A stretch of 64,000 nt of DNA from Myxococcus stipitatus. Lineage in GTDB: Bacteria; Myxococcota; Myxococcia; Myxococcales; Myxococcaceae. Where the stretch lies: contig NZ_CP147913.1 in the NCBI RefSeq assembly GCF_037414475.1, positions 9,062,501-9,126,500 on the forward strand, in the 5' to 3' direction. Below are positions 17,353-25,966 of this stretch, one piece after another. Under the pieces are notes generated by a model. That model saw only the letters and a list, made by a program, of their open reading frames with translations. It had not been told where the DNA came from and searched no databases. The position numbers and the translations under genes are program-made. Every line of letters begins with the position of its first letter. The stretch's first letter is position 1.

Positions 17353-17616
17353 TGTCATGGGTGGATGTGCGCCGGTCGCGGACAGCGCTTCGTCAGGGAA
17401 TGGACAGGCCCCCGCGACTGACAGGCGATTACGGCCCCCCGCTCGAACGGACACCATCGGGCCATCGAGTGTGTGCCATTCCCAAGGGCCGCGTTCCCCG
17501 CCGGTGACTCCTCGCGACTGTCATTGACGCGGGGGGGAGCAGGTGGGGAGTTCGGCTTGACTGTGTGGGCGCCTGACCTCGACGCAACTTCATCACCCTA
17601 GCTGGAGGCCGTCCAC
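17353..17616. other. Intergenic spacer without recognised gene
   Basis: Together with the preceding hairpin this gap exceeds 300 bases. I see no open frame or RNA fold in it. A TTGACT near 17555 could belong to the promoter of the next gene, but no matching -10 box is clear. Confidence 0.4.
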
Positions 17617-18192
17617 ATGAGGGATGTCGCGCATTCCACCTTGCCTCTCCCGGATTCTCGGAGCGCCTCGGAGTTGATCCGCGGCATGTTGCCCAAGCTG
17701 TATGGCGTTGAGGAGCAGCAGCCCCGGGCCACCGTGACGGAGCACTACCATCCGGATGCCACGTTTCAGGGGCCGTGGGTGACAGTCCAGGGGCTCGAGA
17801 ATGTCAGGCGGTTGGTGTATGTCCATCGGACCTTCTTCGCCGGTTGCCAGCTCAGCTTCAGCGACATCGCCGAGACAGCCCGTCCGGATGGCTACCGGGT
17901 GGTGTTGACGGACGTGATGTGTACGCTCGTCTACAAGCGATTCCTCGCGTGGAGGCCCTGGCAGCTGTTGCTGGGGGACACCGTCACCTTCCAGGCGGTG
18001 CACAAGTTCGTGCTGGATGGCGACCTCCGGATTGTCTCGCACGAGGAGGCCTTCAGCCCGGGTTCGAGCACTGAATCCCTGCCGGCGGGCCGGGTGCTCT
18101 ACTCGCTGCTACGCAGAGGGGCGACCTCGGACTTCGGGTACACGTTGAACCAGTACATCGCCGGGGACCGCACGGTGAGGACCGTGCTCTAG
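17617..18192 (+). CDS. NTF2-like / SnoaL-fold hypothetical protein
   Basis: A 191-residue cytosolic protein. Residues ~18-130 have the order of an NTF2-like cone fold: an N-terminal helix, then HYHPDATFQGPWVTVQGLENVRRL (in two parts), a strand pair FSDIAETARPDGYRVVLTDV and a closing LVLDGDLRIVSHEEAFSPG-like strand. The fold is used by isomerases, dehydratases and also by non-enzymatic binding proteins; the short tail after residue 150 (LYSLLRRGATSDFGYTLNQ) is not part of it. No catalytic residues can be assigned. CTAGCTGGAGG before the ATG is a good ribosome site. Confidence 0.6.
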   Translation: MRDVAHSTLPLPDSRSASELIRGMLPKLYGVEEQQPRATVTEHYHPDATFQGPWVTVQGLENVRRLVYVHRTFFAGCQLSFSDIAETARPDGYRVVLTDVMCTLVYKRFLAWRPWQLLLGDTVTFQAVHKFVLDGDLRIVSHEEAFSPGSSTESLPAGRVLYSLLRRGATSDFGYTLNQYIAGDRTVRTVL

Positions 18193-18318
18193 TCCTCCAG
18201 CCTGGTGTGGGCTCGGGGCGTCGAGGCTCCGGGCCCTGCCGCGCCGGTCCGCCGCTGCGCGGAGGTGCGGGGTGGGGTAGGGTGGTGGCCCATCTCGAAC
18301 CGTAGGGCCGGCCGCCAC

Positions 18319-19464
18319 ATGTCCACAGAAGTCGTTGTCTCTGAAGAGACTCGGCCCTCGGCCACCTGGAAGTCCCGGCTGCGCGCCCTGGCCGTGGAGC
18401 TGTCGTTTCCGGTGGGGCTCTTCTTCTTCAGCCGGCTGGCGCTGTTCCTGCTCGCGCGCGTCTCCCTGCTGTTCGACCCGAGGCTTCATCGCGGGCCGTT
18501 CCATCAGGAGGGGCTCGCGGGGCTGGACGCGTTCTGCCGATGGGACTGTGGCTGGTACGCGGAGATTGCACGGCAGGGCTATGTGCGCCCCCAGGCCACC
18601 AACTTCTTTCCGTTCCTGCCGCTGACGGCGAGGTTCGTGAGCGAGGTCACGGGGCTGGGCATCCCGGAGTCGCTGGTGCTCATGGCGAACGTGGGGGGAT
18701 TGCTGGCGCTCGTCGTCCTGTACCGGCTGTTTCGCGCGCTGGAGGGAGAGGAGGTGGCCCGGGTGTCGCTGCTCCTCTTCATGGCCTATCCCTTCGCGTT
18801 CTTCCAATCCGCGGGCTACCCCGAGTCGTGGATGGTGTTCTTCACCGCGCTCGCGCTGCTGCTGGGCCTTCGAGGGAGACCCTGGTCGGCGGCGCTGGCG
18901 CTGGGGTTCGGGGGCCTGGCGCGCCACCTGTCGCTCGTGGCGGGGTTGGGCTTGCTCTTCCAGCAGCTCCGCTCGCGCGGTGGAGGGTGGAGGGCGTGGT
19001 TCCAGCGAGACCTGTTCGCCTTGGCGCTGCCCCTGGTGATGGTGTCGCTCTACTTCCTCTTCCTGGGGCGGCGGTTCGGGGACCCGCAGCTCTGGTGGAA
19101 GGTTCGTGACAGCGAGTGGGCGGGAGCGTGGGCGGGATTGGTGAACTGGTGGCGAGGAAACTGGGCGCCCGAGGTGAACCTCTACGTGGCGATGTCCTTC
19201 GTCCCGGGAGTGGGGGCGCTGTTGCTGGCGAGGCACCGCCGTTGGTGGACGCTGGCTGCCTTCGGGATTCCCTTGATGCTCGTGCTGTGGAGCGTGGGCC
19301 TGGTGGGTCTGGGGCGCTACAGCGCGGCGGTGTGGCCCGCGTTCCTTCCGTTGGGGGCCTGGCTCAGCCGGCAGCCCGCGCTGCGAGGCCCCATGGTGCT
19401 GGGCTTCGCTCTCTTCCAGGGCATGCTCGTCTTCCTCTTCGTCCACTCGTACCCCATCAACTAG
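18319..19464 (+). CDS. PIG-V-like integral membrane mannosyltransferase
   Basis: A 381-residue GT-C-type membrane protein. The luminal/periplasmic loop after the first membrane segment has FCRWDCGWYAEIARQGY and then NFFPFLPL, matching the WDxxWY...GY...FFPxxP pattern of the PIG-V family (GPI mannosyltransferase 2 and bacterial relatives), in which the Asp is thought to be catalytic. Nine or ten hydrophobic helices follow. Such enzymes use lipid-linked sugars as donors outside the cytoplasmic membrane. ATG at 18319 is chosen because the protein then has a short polar head and enters the membrane; the open frame upstream is only GC-driven. The stop is 12 bases from the stop of the convergent lipoprotein gene of the synthase operon, a suggestive but not proven link. 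Confidence 0.75.
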   Translation: MSTEVVVSEETRPSATWKSRLRALAVELSFPVGLFFFSRLALFLLARVSLLFDPRLHRGPFHQEGLAGLDAFCRWDCGWYAEIARQGYVRPQATNFFPFLPLTARFVSEVTGLGIPESLVLMANVGGLLALVVLYRLFRALEGEEVARVSLLLFMAYPFAFFQSAGYPESWMVFFTALALLLGLRGRPWSAALALGFGGLARHLSLVAGLGLLFQQLRSRGGGWRAWFQRDLFALALPLVMVSLYFLFLGRRFGDPQLWWKVRDSEWAGAWAGLVNWWRGNWAPEVNLYVAMSFVPGVGALLLARHRRWWTLAAFGIPLMLVLWSVGLVGLGRYSAAVWPAFLPLGAWLSRQPALRGPMVLGFALFQGMLVFLFVHSYPIN

Positions 19465-19476
19465 ACCAGACCCGCC

Positions 19477-20184
19477 TCAAGGGCGAGGCACCGCGAGTTG
19501 CAAGGCCACCCGCACGTTGTCCGAGCGCAGCCCCACGGGGCCTTCGAGCTCGAGCGCCTGGGGAGGAAGCTTCCCTGCCCAGACCAGGGCGTCATCCGCC
19601 CAGACACGCAACACTCCCGCGTCCAGGTCCGCGCGCAGGGTGTGTTCTGTTTCGAGTCCCGGAGCGGGGGCACTCGCCTGGCTTTGTTGGGAAGGGCGAA
19701 CGGTGGTGTAGCCCGCGTTTCCACAGTCGTTGCTGTGGTGCATGTCTGGGTTTCGCTTGTAGTTGACGACGACACCGGGTTTTGGAGCGATTCGCCACAT
19801 CACATACAGCACATTGCAGCCATCCATGGCGCGCAGCTTGAGACCCACTTGCTGACGCAGCTCTCCGGATTCGAATGCCCGCTGCTCGGTGGAGGGCCCC
19901 GACAGCTTGAATCGCAGCACAGCTTGAGCTGTCTTCGAGCCGGGAACCACGGCCCTCATCCGCGCGGTCCGCACGGTAAGCCAGCCATCGGGTTGTTCGC
20001 CCAGCTCCCCTTGCGTCACCTTCATCCGGGGCAGGGGCACCACTTCGAGCGGGGTCATGTGCGAGTTGACCTGCTGGCTGGCGGGAGGCCTGGGTGGCTC
20101 AGGGGGCGTGGTGCGCGGACATCCCAACCCACCCAGCACGGCCCATCCCAGGCAAGCGGCGAAGACCCGCCAGAGGGAGGTCAC
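19477..20184 (-). CDS. Lipoprotein with lectin-like beta-sandwich, last gene of the synthase operon
   Basis: Starts with GTG at 20184, which overlaps the stop of the upstream gene as GTGA, so translation is probably coupled. The N terminus (VTSLWRVFAACLGWAVLGGLGC) is a lipoprotein signal with Cys22. The mature 210 residues are beta-rich with the pattern of a concanavalin/LamG or DUF1080-like sandwich: VLRFKLSG, VGLKLRAMDGCNVLYVMWR, VVVNYKRNPDMHHSNDCG and a final HTLRADLDAGVLRVWADD. DUF1080-type domains bind or cleave glycans. Position after a synthase, adaptor and outer-membrane protein suggests it handles the exported polymer at the cell surface, by inference only. Confidence 0.7.
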   Translation of the reverse strand: MTSLWRVFAACLGWAVLGGLGCPRTTPPEPPRPPASQQVNSHMTPLEVVPLPRMKVTQGELGEQPDGWLTVRTARMRAVVPGSKTAQAVLRFKLSGPSTEQRAFESGELRQQVGLKLRAMDGCNVLYVMWRIAPKPGVVVNYKRNPDMHHSNDCGNAGYTTVRPSQQSQASAPAPGLETEHTLRADLDAGVLRVWADDALVWAGKLPPQALELEGPVGLRSDNVRVALQLAVPRP

Positions 20185-21293
20185 GGAGGGGTGGGTCCCA
20201 GGAGCGACGCGAGCGCCTCCACATGGGCCGTCAGATAGGCCTGCTCCGCGCGAAGCCTCGCCAGCTCCAGGAGGAGGTAGTCCCGGAACCGGCGGACCTC
20301 GCGTGTCTGGAGCGCTTCCACCTCCCGAAGCTGTCCCTCCAGGTCCGTCACCAGCGCCGACACCTCTCGCAGCCGGGCCTCCTCCGTCCGATGTCGCGCG
20401 CGCAGCTCCGCCAGCAACTCGGAGACCTGCTGGTCCACGCCGCCCACGTCGGTCTTCGTCGCGCGACGGCGGCCCTCTCGCGCCCGGGCGTTGGCCTTTC
20501 CCTGCCACAGATGGCCCAGGTCATACGACAGTAGGACCTGCCCGAAGAGCGGGACGTCCTGGTCCAGGTCGAAGACCTCGTCGTAGCCACCGCGGAGGCT
20601 GAGCTCCCAACCCTTGGCGCGGCGCAGGCCCGCGGACGCGGCCTCCACCGCGTCATCCGCCGCGCGGAACTCCTCCAGCAAGGATTCGAGCCGCTGGCCT
20701 CGCGGAAAGCCAGGTCGCGCGGCCAGCCGCTCCCGCGCCATGGCGGTGTCCGTGTGTAGCGCGCGAAGGTTGTCCAGTCGCACCTGCACCGCGTTGAGTT
20801 CTTCCAAGGTCGCCCGGCCCTCACGCAGGTCCGAGCGAAGCGCCGTGACGAGCGCCTCCGCCCGTGGCAGGGCCTCCGCGAGCACTCGGGCCCGAGCCTC
20901 CAGCGCGGAGTCCTCTCCCAGCCCCGCGCCCTGTCTCACGGCGGCCTGGAGCGAGGAGAGCGCCTTTTGCCGGCGGCACTCGGCGGCGGCGCGTTGGTGA
21001 ATCACCCGGCCTCGGTAGAGGCCCACGACGTCGTAGCTCACGCCCGCGGTGGCGCGAGGCTTGGGCTTGCCCAGGTCCGTCCCGCCCTCGGCCTGGCCCG
21101 TGTTCACCACACCGAAGCTGCCGAACACCTCCGGCGCCAGTTCCAGCGCGGCCTCCGCGTCGCCGACTCCGCGCACCCACTCGCAATAGCCCTCCGCGCG
21201 CGCGTCGACCTGGGTGTCGGGGTTCGCCGCGAGGGCCGAGGGTGTTCGCGCGGCGAGATACAGGAGCGCGCCGCAAGTGAGCGTCTTCCGCAT
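20181..21293 (-). CDS. TolC-like outer-membrane channel protein
   Basis: A 370-residue exported protein; the start is set at MRKTLTCGALLYLAARTPSALA, a type I signal cleaved near residue 22. The rest is mostly long amphipathic helices with heptad spacing (LAEALPRAEALVTALRSDLREG, LRARHRTEEARLREVSALVTDLEG) separated by a beta-rich stretch ELSLRGGYDEVFDLDQDVPLFGQVLLSYDLGHL (ends only meaningful), which resembles the membrane-strand segments of TolC/outer-membrane efflux proteins. TolC members have two such halves of about 200 residues. The downstream lipoprotein start overlaps this stop by GTGA and the adaptor gene is 8 bases upstream, so the four genes form one operon. Assigned by layout, not by a diagnostic motif. 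Confidence 0.65.
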   Translation of the reverse strand: MRKTLTCGALLYLAARTPSALAANPDTQVDARAEGYCEWVRGVGDAEAALELAPEVFGSFGVVNTGQAEGGTDLGKPKPRATAGVSYDVVGLYRGRVIHQRAAAECRRQKALSSLQAAVRQGAGLGEDSALEARARVLAEALPRAEALVTALRSDLREGRATLEELNAVQVRLDNLRALHTDTAMARERLAARPGFPRGQRLESLLEEFRAADDAVEAASAGLRRAKGWELSLRGGYDEVFDLDQDVPLFGQVLLSYDLGHLWQGKANARAREGRRRATKTDVGGVDQQVSELLAELRARHRTEEARLREVSALVTDLEGQLREVEALQTREVRRFRDYLLLELARLRAEQAYLTAHVEALASLLGPTPP

Positions 21294-21301
21294 GGGGCTC
21301 C

Positions 21302-22402
21302 TCACAGGAAAAGGGGCGCGCGGCCCAGGTGCAGCAGGTCCTCGCGGGCCGACGTGGCGTCCGTGAGCTTCAGCTCCACCATCACCCCGCGCAGCATGTG
21401 CTGACGGATGGGGTGCTTGATGGAGACCTCCCCCTCCAGCACCTGGCCCACCACGCCGACTTCGCGGCACCACACGACCTTCGCGGCACATGCGAAGAGC
21501 GGCGTGCCGGCCCCCGCGTTGTTCAGGTTCTCGTACGGAACGAAGGCCACGGCCAGGTCCTTCTCGATGGCCCGCAGATACGGAGACGCGCGAAGCGACG
21601 TGATGAGCGACTCGTAGCGCTGGGTCACGTCCTCCAGGGCCTTCAGGTCCTGTTGCAGGCTCCGCATGGTCGCCTCCGCGCGAGCCTGCTCCAGGACCGA
21701 GTGCGTGTATTCGCGCTCCAGCAGCAGGACGTCCGAGGTGATGCCCTCGGGGATGCCGTCCTTGCCCATCCGGTCCTGCACCGCCGTCAGACCCGCGATT
21801 TCGCGCTGCAGCGTCTCCGTCCGGGTCTCCAGCTCCACGGTGGTCTGCGCCAGGGAGAGGTTGCTCTGCGCGAGCTGGGCTAGGTGGTGGTTGAGCGTGA
21901 GCTTGTCCTCCTGTTGCAGCAGCCGCGCGCCGTACATCGCATCCGTGCGCGCGCGGGTGAGCCCGGCATAGGCGCGGTTGGACTTGAGGATTTCGTCGCG
22001 AGCGTGGTTGTACTCGAAGCGCAGCGCGGCCAGCCGCTTCGCCGTGCGGCTCTTGGAGGCACGCTCATCGCTCAAGGCCACCAGGAAGCGCTGCTGGAAT
22101 GCATGCTCCGCGGCGGCGGTGCGCTCCGCGTCCATCATGCGGTTCTCGACGGCGCGACGCTCGGAGAGCACGTGGTCTCTCGACGAGGTCTGCGCCGCGA
22201 CCTGCGCATTGAGCGTGAGGATGTGCGGGTCCGTGGGCGAAATCACCGCGGGGGTGGCCCAGCTGCGGCTCAGGAGGAAGAAGCCCTGCACCGACAGGAA
22301 GGACACCAGCGCCAACAGGATGAGGCCGAGCAGCACCGACCCCATGAGCTTGTAGGCGGAGACGGCGGCCGAGTTGATGCGGTTCGCGACGCGTTGATTC
22401 AT
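21302..22402 (-). CDS. HlyD-like periplasmic adaptor (membrane-fusion protein)
   Basis: A 366-residue protein with one N-terminal membrane helix (VLLGLILLALVSFLSVQGFFLL, residues ~23-44), a long periplasmic coiled coil (~80-270) and a C-terminal beta domain with FVPYENLNNAGAGTPLFACA and EGEVSIKHPIRQHMLRGVMVEL. This is the layout of HlyD/Alg44-type adaptors that link an inner-membrane exporter or synthase to an outer-membrane channel. The usual lipoyl half-motifs are not evident. Its ATG overlaps the stop of the glycosyltransferase gene (ATGA), indicating tight coupling with the synthase. It would complete the synthase-adaptor-channel chain with the next gene. Confidence 0.75.
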   Translation of the reverse strand: MNQRVANRINSAAVSAYKLMGSVLLGLILLALVSFLSVQGFFLLSRSWATPAVISPTDPHILTLNAQVAAQTSSRDHVLSERRAVENRMMDAERTAAAEHAFQQRFLVALSDERASKSRTAKRLAALRFEYNHARDEILKSNRAYAGLTRARTDAMYGARLLQQEDKLTLNHHLAQLAQSNLSLAQTTVELETRTETLQREIAGLTAVQDRMGKDGIPEGITSDVLLLEREYTHSVLEQARAEATMRSLQQDLKALEDVTQRYESLITSLRASPYLRAIEKDLAVAFVPYENLNNAGAGTPLFACAAKVVWCREVGVVGQVLEGEVSIKHPIRQHMLRGVMVELKLTDATSAREDLLHLGRAPLFL

Positions 22403-23649
22403 GGGGCGCTCTCACCGGCGGGATTGGATGGCAGGCGGCTTTCCTCGCCCGCGACGGAGGGCGCCTTCGCCGCGCTGGGACTGCCGCGTGTCTCCCAGCT
22501 CCCTGAGTCCAGGGTGAGCAGGGCGAGCGGCGTGAAGAGCGCGTACGTCACGGGCATCAGCAGCGCCATGGGCAGGAAGCACGCACCATGCACACGCCGG
22601 TCCTCGGGCAGGTGCCGCGTCTCCAGCCGGTAGACGATTCCCAGCAGTCCGATGACCAGGAAGTGGAACGAGAGGATGTCCAGGAACTCTCCGGTGAGGA
22701 CGTTGTGGACGATGACGACCGGGTAGGCGAGCAGCAGCGCGAGCTGGGACACGTAGTGGACCGTCACCACCGGGTGCAGCCGCCACGCGTGGGACAGTCC
22801 GCCGAGCAGGTCCACCAGGTTGGAGCGCCGCCACCGGAGCTGCTGGGAGAAGTAGCCGGCGAGCGTCGCCGGTGCGGCGGTGAAGCAGAACGCGTCCAGC
22901 GTGTAGACGGTCTCGTAGTCGTGTTTGACGATCTGCCGCGTGAGGAAGCGGTCCTCGCCGTACTTGATGGGGATGCCCGCGATGGCGCGGGCCTCGAGGA
23001 TGGGCTCCAGCTCCAGCAGCACGTGGCGGCGGTACGCGGTGAGGCAGCCGGACAGACACATCACCTGACGGAAGCTGCGCTCCAGGTCCTTCAGCCACTG
23101 CTGGGCGAAGTGGAACTTGATCTCCACCATGCGGGTCAGCCAGTTCTGATGGCGGTTCGTCACATAGGTGCGTCCGCCCACCGCGGCGATGCGAGGGCTG
23201 ACGAAGCGGCGCACCAGGTGGCGCACCGCGGACTTGTCGACGATGACGTCCGAGTCGACCGAGACGATGATCTCCGCGTCGACGGCGGCCTTGACGCCCC
23301 GGTTGATGCCCTTGCGCTTGCCCATGTTCTCGGGGTTGCGCATCACCAGGACATTGGGCGTGCCCTCCGCGGCCTTGAGGGCCCACGCGTAGCTGTCATC
23401 GTTGGAGCAGTCATCCACCACCACGATTTGCAGCAGGTGGCTTGGGTAGTCCTGCTCCAGCAGGCTGCGCACCGCGTGGAAGATGCCTTTGCCCTCGTTG
23501 AAGAGAGGGATGACGATGGCGACGCGGGGTTGGAAGGTGTCGTCCGCCTGGTCGATGCCGCCGCCGCGCACCCGCCGCAGGAACGGACCGAGGATGTAGC
23601 GGTTCATCAACACGACGATGAACAGCAGATGGATGGGAAAGAGCTCCAT
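22399..23649 (-). CDS. Processive family 2 glycosyltransferase (hyaluronan/NodC-type synthase)
   Basis: A 416-residue membrane-bound polysaccharide synthase. Catalytic motifs appear in the right order: IVVVDDCSNDD (UDP-sugar Asp), SVDSDVIVDK (DxD), LSGCLTAYRR, YGEDRFLTRQ (GED general base) and QQLRWRRSN (QxxRW), as in hyaluronan synthase, NodC and IcaA. One N-terminal and three C-terminal hydrophobic segments frame the domain. Start at ATG 23649 (MELFPIHLLFIVV); longer frames add only Arg/Pro-rich sequence. It is the first gene of a four-gene operon with adaptor, TolC-like and lipoprotein genes, so the polymer is probably pushed through the synthase and out to the surface. Sugar unknown. There is no PilZ domain, so cyclic-di-GMP control is not indicated. 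Confidence 0.9.
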   Translation of the reverse strand: MELFPIHLLFIVVLMNRYILGPFLRRVRGGGIDQADDTFQPRVAIVIPLFNEGKGIFHAVRSLLEQDYPSHLLQIVVVDDCSNDDSYAWALKAAEGTPNVLVMRNPENMGKRKGINRGVKAAVDAEIIVSVDSDVIVDKSAVRHLVRRFVSPRIAAVGGRTYVTNRHQNWLTRMVEIKFHFAQQWLKDLERSFRQVMCLSGCLTAYRRHVLLELEPILEARAIAGIPIKYGEDRFLTRQIVKHDYETVYTLDAFCFTAAPATLAGYFSQQLRWRRSNLVDLLGGLSHAWRLHPVVTVHYVSQLALLLAYPVVIVHNVLTGEFLDILSFHFLVIGLLGIVYRLETRHLPEDRRVHGACFLPMALLMPVTYALFTPLALLTLDSGSWETRGSPSAAKAPSVAGEESRLPSNPAGESAP

Positions 23650-23888
23650 CAGGTCTCGCCCCCCATCACGCCGCCACTCCTTGCCCCTAGCGGCTGTGCC
23701 GCTCCGCTTCTCCCGTGGGGGAGCGGTGGGAAAGTTGGCGGGCCTGGGGCCCACGCCAACTGCCCCCGAGGATGGTGGAACGGGGTTGCCCACTCTGACG
23801 TCAGCGCGCCTCAGTGCGTGTCCGCCCGTCATCAGCGGCTGGAACAGGAGGGCGCCCGTTTCGTCGTGAGGTGGACGCCCCGAAGGCG

Positions 23889-25103
23889 TCAGTGGGCCGC
23901 GGGGGGCGAGGGAGACGTCACCGCGTCCGCGCGTTGGAGGTCCCGGGTGAGCTCCGCCTTGCGGGCATCACGCTGGGCCGCGGACGTGAAGGCGATGCCC
24001 TCCATGGATTCGCGCGACGCAATGGCCACGCGCGCCAGTCCGTCGCGGGAGATGAGGCCCAGCGCGAAGGCCTCCAGCGCGGCGCCCACGTACGTGTCGA
24101 AGAAGTAGATGTGTCTGTCCCGCCAGGCGCGGCGAGCCGTCTCAGGGGTCTCCACGACGTCGTGGATGAAGACGGCATGCACGCTGTGCGGCGCGGCCGA
24201 GAGCATCCTGTCGCCGAACTCAACGTCCCCCTGGCCGCTGTCGCCCACGAAGACGAAGCCGTACTCGGGGAAGATGCGCGCATAGCGTTGGAAGTTGTCG
24301 AACTTCTTCGCGGCGATGCGCGAGTTGCCCAGCAGATGGGTGAGGCTGCCGGAGAGCACGACGTGGGGCGGTACGCCGTGCTTGCGCAGGCTGTCGAACG
24401 TCAGGTTCTCCACGGCGCCCAGCGGGTCCATGGGCCGGGCGGTGACGAAGGTGAGGTCCCCCTCGCGGCCCGGGATGATGCCCGGGCCCCGGTCCAGCTC
24501 CGCGTAGAAGGCCAGCACCCCGGGGTACACCGTCTTGGATGGGTACCGCGTGTCCTTGAGGTTGACGTAGAAGGTGTCGTCGATGTCGCTGAGGATCTTG
24601 TTCTCCCCGCTGGGGGCGGACTCGGCCTCGCGGCGGATGTGGGCGAGGATGTCCTCGCGAACCGCCGGGTCGTCCATGTCGTCGAAGAGCAGCTTCTCCA
24701 GGTCCTGGTGGTTGTTGCCCGCGTCGAGCAGGTTCTTGAAAGCGGTCAGCTCGCGGCCGCGCACGCCGAGGAACAGGTCTCGGATGCACCGCTCCGCCAG
24801 GGTGGGGGTGGAGCCGCGCTGGAGCGCCGTCACCAGGCTGGCGCGCAAGGGCAGGGCCAGCTGCGTGGCCCGCTCCCGACAGAGCATGTCCAACAACTGC
24901 GTGTGGTGGTCCGGTCCGAAGATGCCGTCGTCCAGGTCGCCCAGCAGGGACTCGAGGTCGATGTTGGCCAGCAGGAAGTTCAGCTCGGCGGCGCTCGAGT
25001 CTCGCAGCAGGTCGAGGATTCGGCGCTCCTCGCTCGTGTCGGTGTGCCCGGCCATGAGCATGCGCAGCGTCTCCAGCTTCTTCGTCGCGGCGTGCGAATC
25101 CAT
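23889..25103 (-). CDS. App1-like phosphatidate phosphatase domain protein (DUF2183)
   Basis: A 404-residue cytosolic protein. The C-terminal half has the HAD-like App1 catalytic set: SDIDDTFYVNL (DxDxT nucleophile motif, ~185-195), FVTARPMDPLG, LSGSLTHLLG and FVFVGDSGQGDVE (late Asp motif). Yeast App1 is a phosphatidate phosphatase; bacterial relatives are uncharacterised. The first ~150 residues are helical and belong to no family I recognise (RILDLLRDSSAAELNFLLANIDL in two parts). ATG 25103 is chosen because it opens the conserved helix and a purine-rich GGGGGGAA stretch precedes it. It is divergent from the phosphopantetheinyl transferase gene with a 74-base gap. Confidence 0.82.
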   Translation of the reverse strand: MDSHAATKKLETLRMLMAGHTDTSEERRILDLLRDSSAAELNFLLANIDLESLLGDLDDGIFGPDHHTQLLDMLCRERATQLALPLRASLVTALQRGSTPTLAERCIRDLFLGVRGRELTAFKNLLDAGNNHQDLEKLLFDDMDDPAVREDILAHIRREAESAPSGENKILSDIDDTFYVNLKDTRYPSKTVYPGVLAFYAELDRGPGIIPGREGDLTFVTARPMDPLGAVENLTFDSLRKHGVPPHVVLSGSLTHLLGNSRIAAKKFDNFQRYARIFPEYGFVFVGDSGQGDVEFGDRMLSAAPHSVHAVFIHDVVETPETARRAWRDRHIYFFDTYVGAALEAFALGLISRDGLARVAIASRESMEGIAFTSAAQRDARKAELTRDLQRADAVTSPSPPAAH

Positions 25104-25177
25104 GCTGTTCCCCCCGTTCCGGCGCGGGGCCGGAGATGGACCTCGCAGCCTACGCGGGCAACCGTGGGCCGTGGTAG

Positions 25178-25963
25178 ATGAGGGGCATGTCGACTGTTGG
25201 CGAGCCACTGGAGCTACGTCCGGACGAAGTCCATGTGTGGGTTGTCGAGCCCGAGCGCATCCAGGAGCAGAAGCTCCTGGACGCCTACTGGGGCCTGCTG
25301 GACGCGGCAGAGCGCGAGAAGCAGAAGCGCTTCCGCTTCGAGCGCCACCAACGGCAGTACCTGGTGAGTCACGCGTTGGTGCGAGTGACGCTGTCACGCT
25401 ACGCGCCGGTGGCGCCCACCGCGTGGACCTTCTCGACCAACGCCTATGGTCGGCCGGAGATTCGAGGCGAGTGGGGCGCGCGCCTGCGCTTCAACCTCTC
25501 GCACACGGATGGCATGGCGCTGGTGGCGGTGGGCCTGGACGCGGAGCTGGGGGCGGACGTGGAGGACAGCCAGCGGCCCGGGGATACGGTGGAGATCGCC
25601 GACAGCTTCTTCGCCGCCTCCGAGGTCGCCGCGCTCAGGGCCCTTCCCGTGGCCGAGCAGCGAGGCCGCTTCTTCGAGTACTGGACGCTCAAGGAGGCCT
25701 ACATCAAGGCGCGAGGCGCGGGGCTGTCCTTGCCATTGGACCAGTTCGCCTTCCACCTGGCGCGGGGGCAGGAGCCGCGCATCTCGTTCGATGCGCGGAT
25801 GGCCGATACGCCGGAGACGTGGCGGTTCCTGCAGTGGTGCCCCTCGGAGCGCCACCACGCGGCGGTGGCGCTGCGCAGCGCCCGGACGAACCCCTTCCGG
25901 GTGCGCTGGCAGTTCACCGTCCCGCTGGCCTCGGACGCGCCTCCTCGCTTCGAGGCGGCCTGA
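25178..25963 (+). CDS. 4'-phosphopantetheinyl transferase, Sfp type
   Basis: Transfers phosphopantetheine from CoA to carrier proteins of fatty-acid, polyketide or nonribosomal peptide synthases. The magnesium/CoA motifs are clear: NLSHTDGMALVAV, GADVED (~128-133) and FFEYWTLKEAYIKARGAGLSLPL (WxxKEA core). Length 261 is normal for Sfp-type enzymes. Two starts are possible, ATG 25178 or ATG 25187; neither has a strong ribosome site. Convergent with a type II thioesterase gene, 3 bases apart. The pair is typical of the accessory set of PKS/NRPS metabolism, although no synthase lies in the window. Confidence 0.92.
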   Translation: MRGMSTVGEPLELRPDEVHVWVVEPERIQEQKLLDAYWGLLDAAEREKQKRFRFERHQRQYLVSHALVRVTLSRYAPVAPTAWTFSTNAYGRPEIRGEWGARLRFNLSHTDGMALVAVGLDAELGADVEDSQRPGDTVEIADSFFAASEVAALRALPVAEQRGRFFEYWTLKEAYIKARGAGLSLPLDQFAFHLARGQEPRISFDARMADTPETWRFLQWCPSERHHAAVALRSARTNPFRVRWQFTVPLASDAPPRFEAA

Positions 25964-25966
25964 GCG

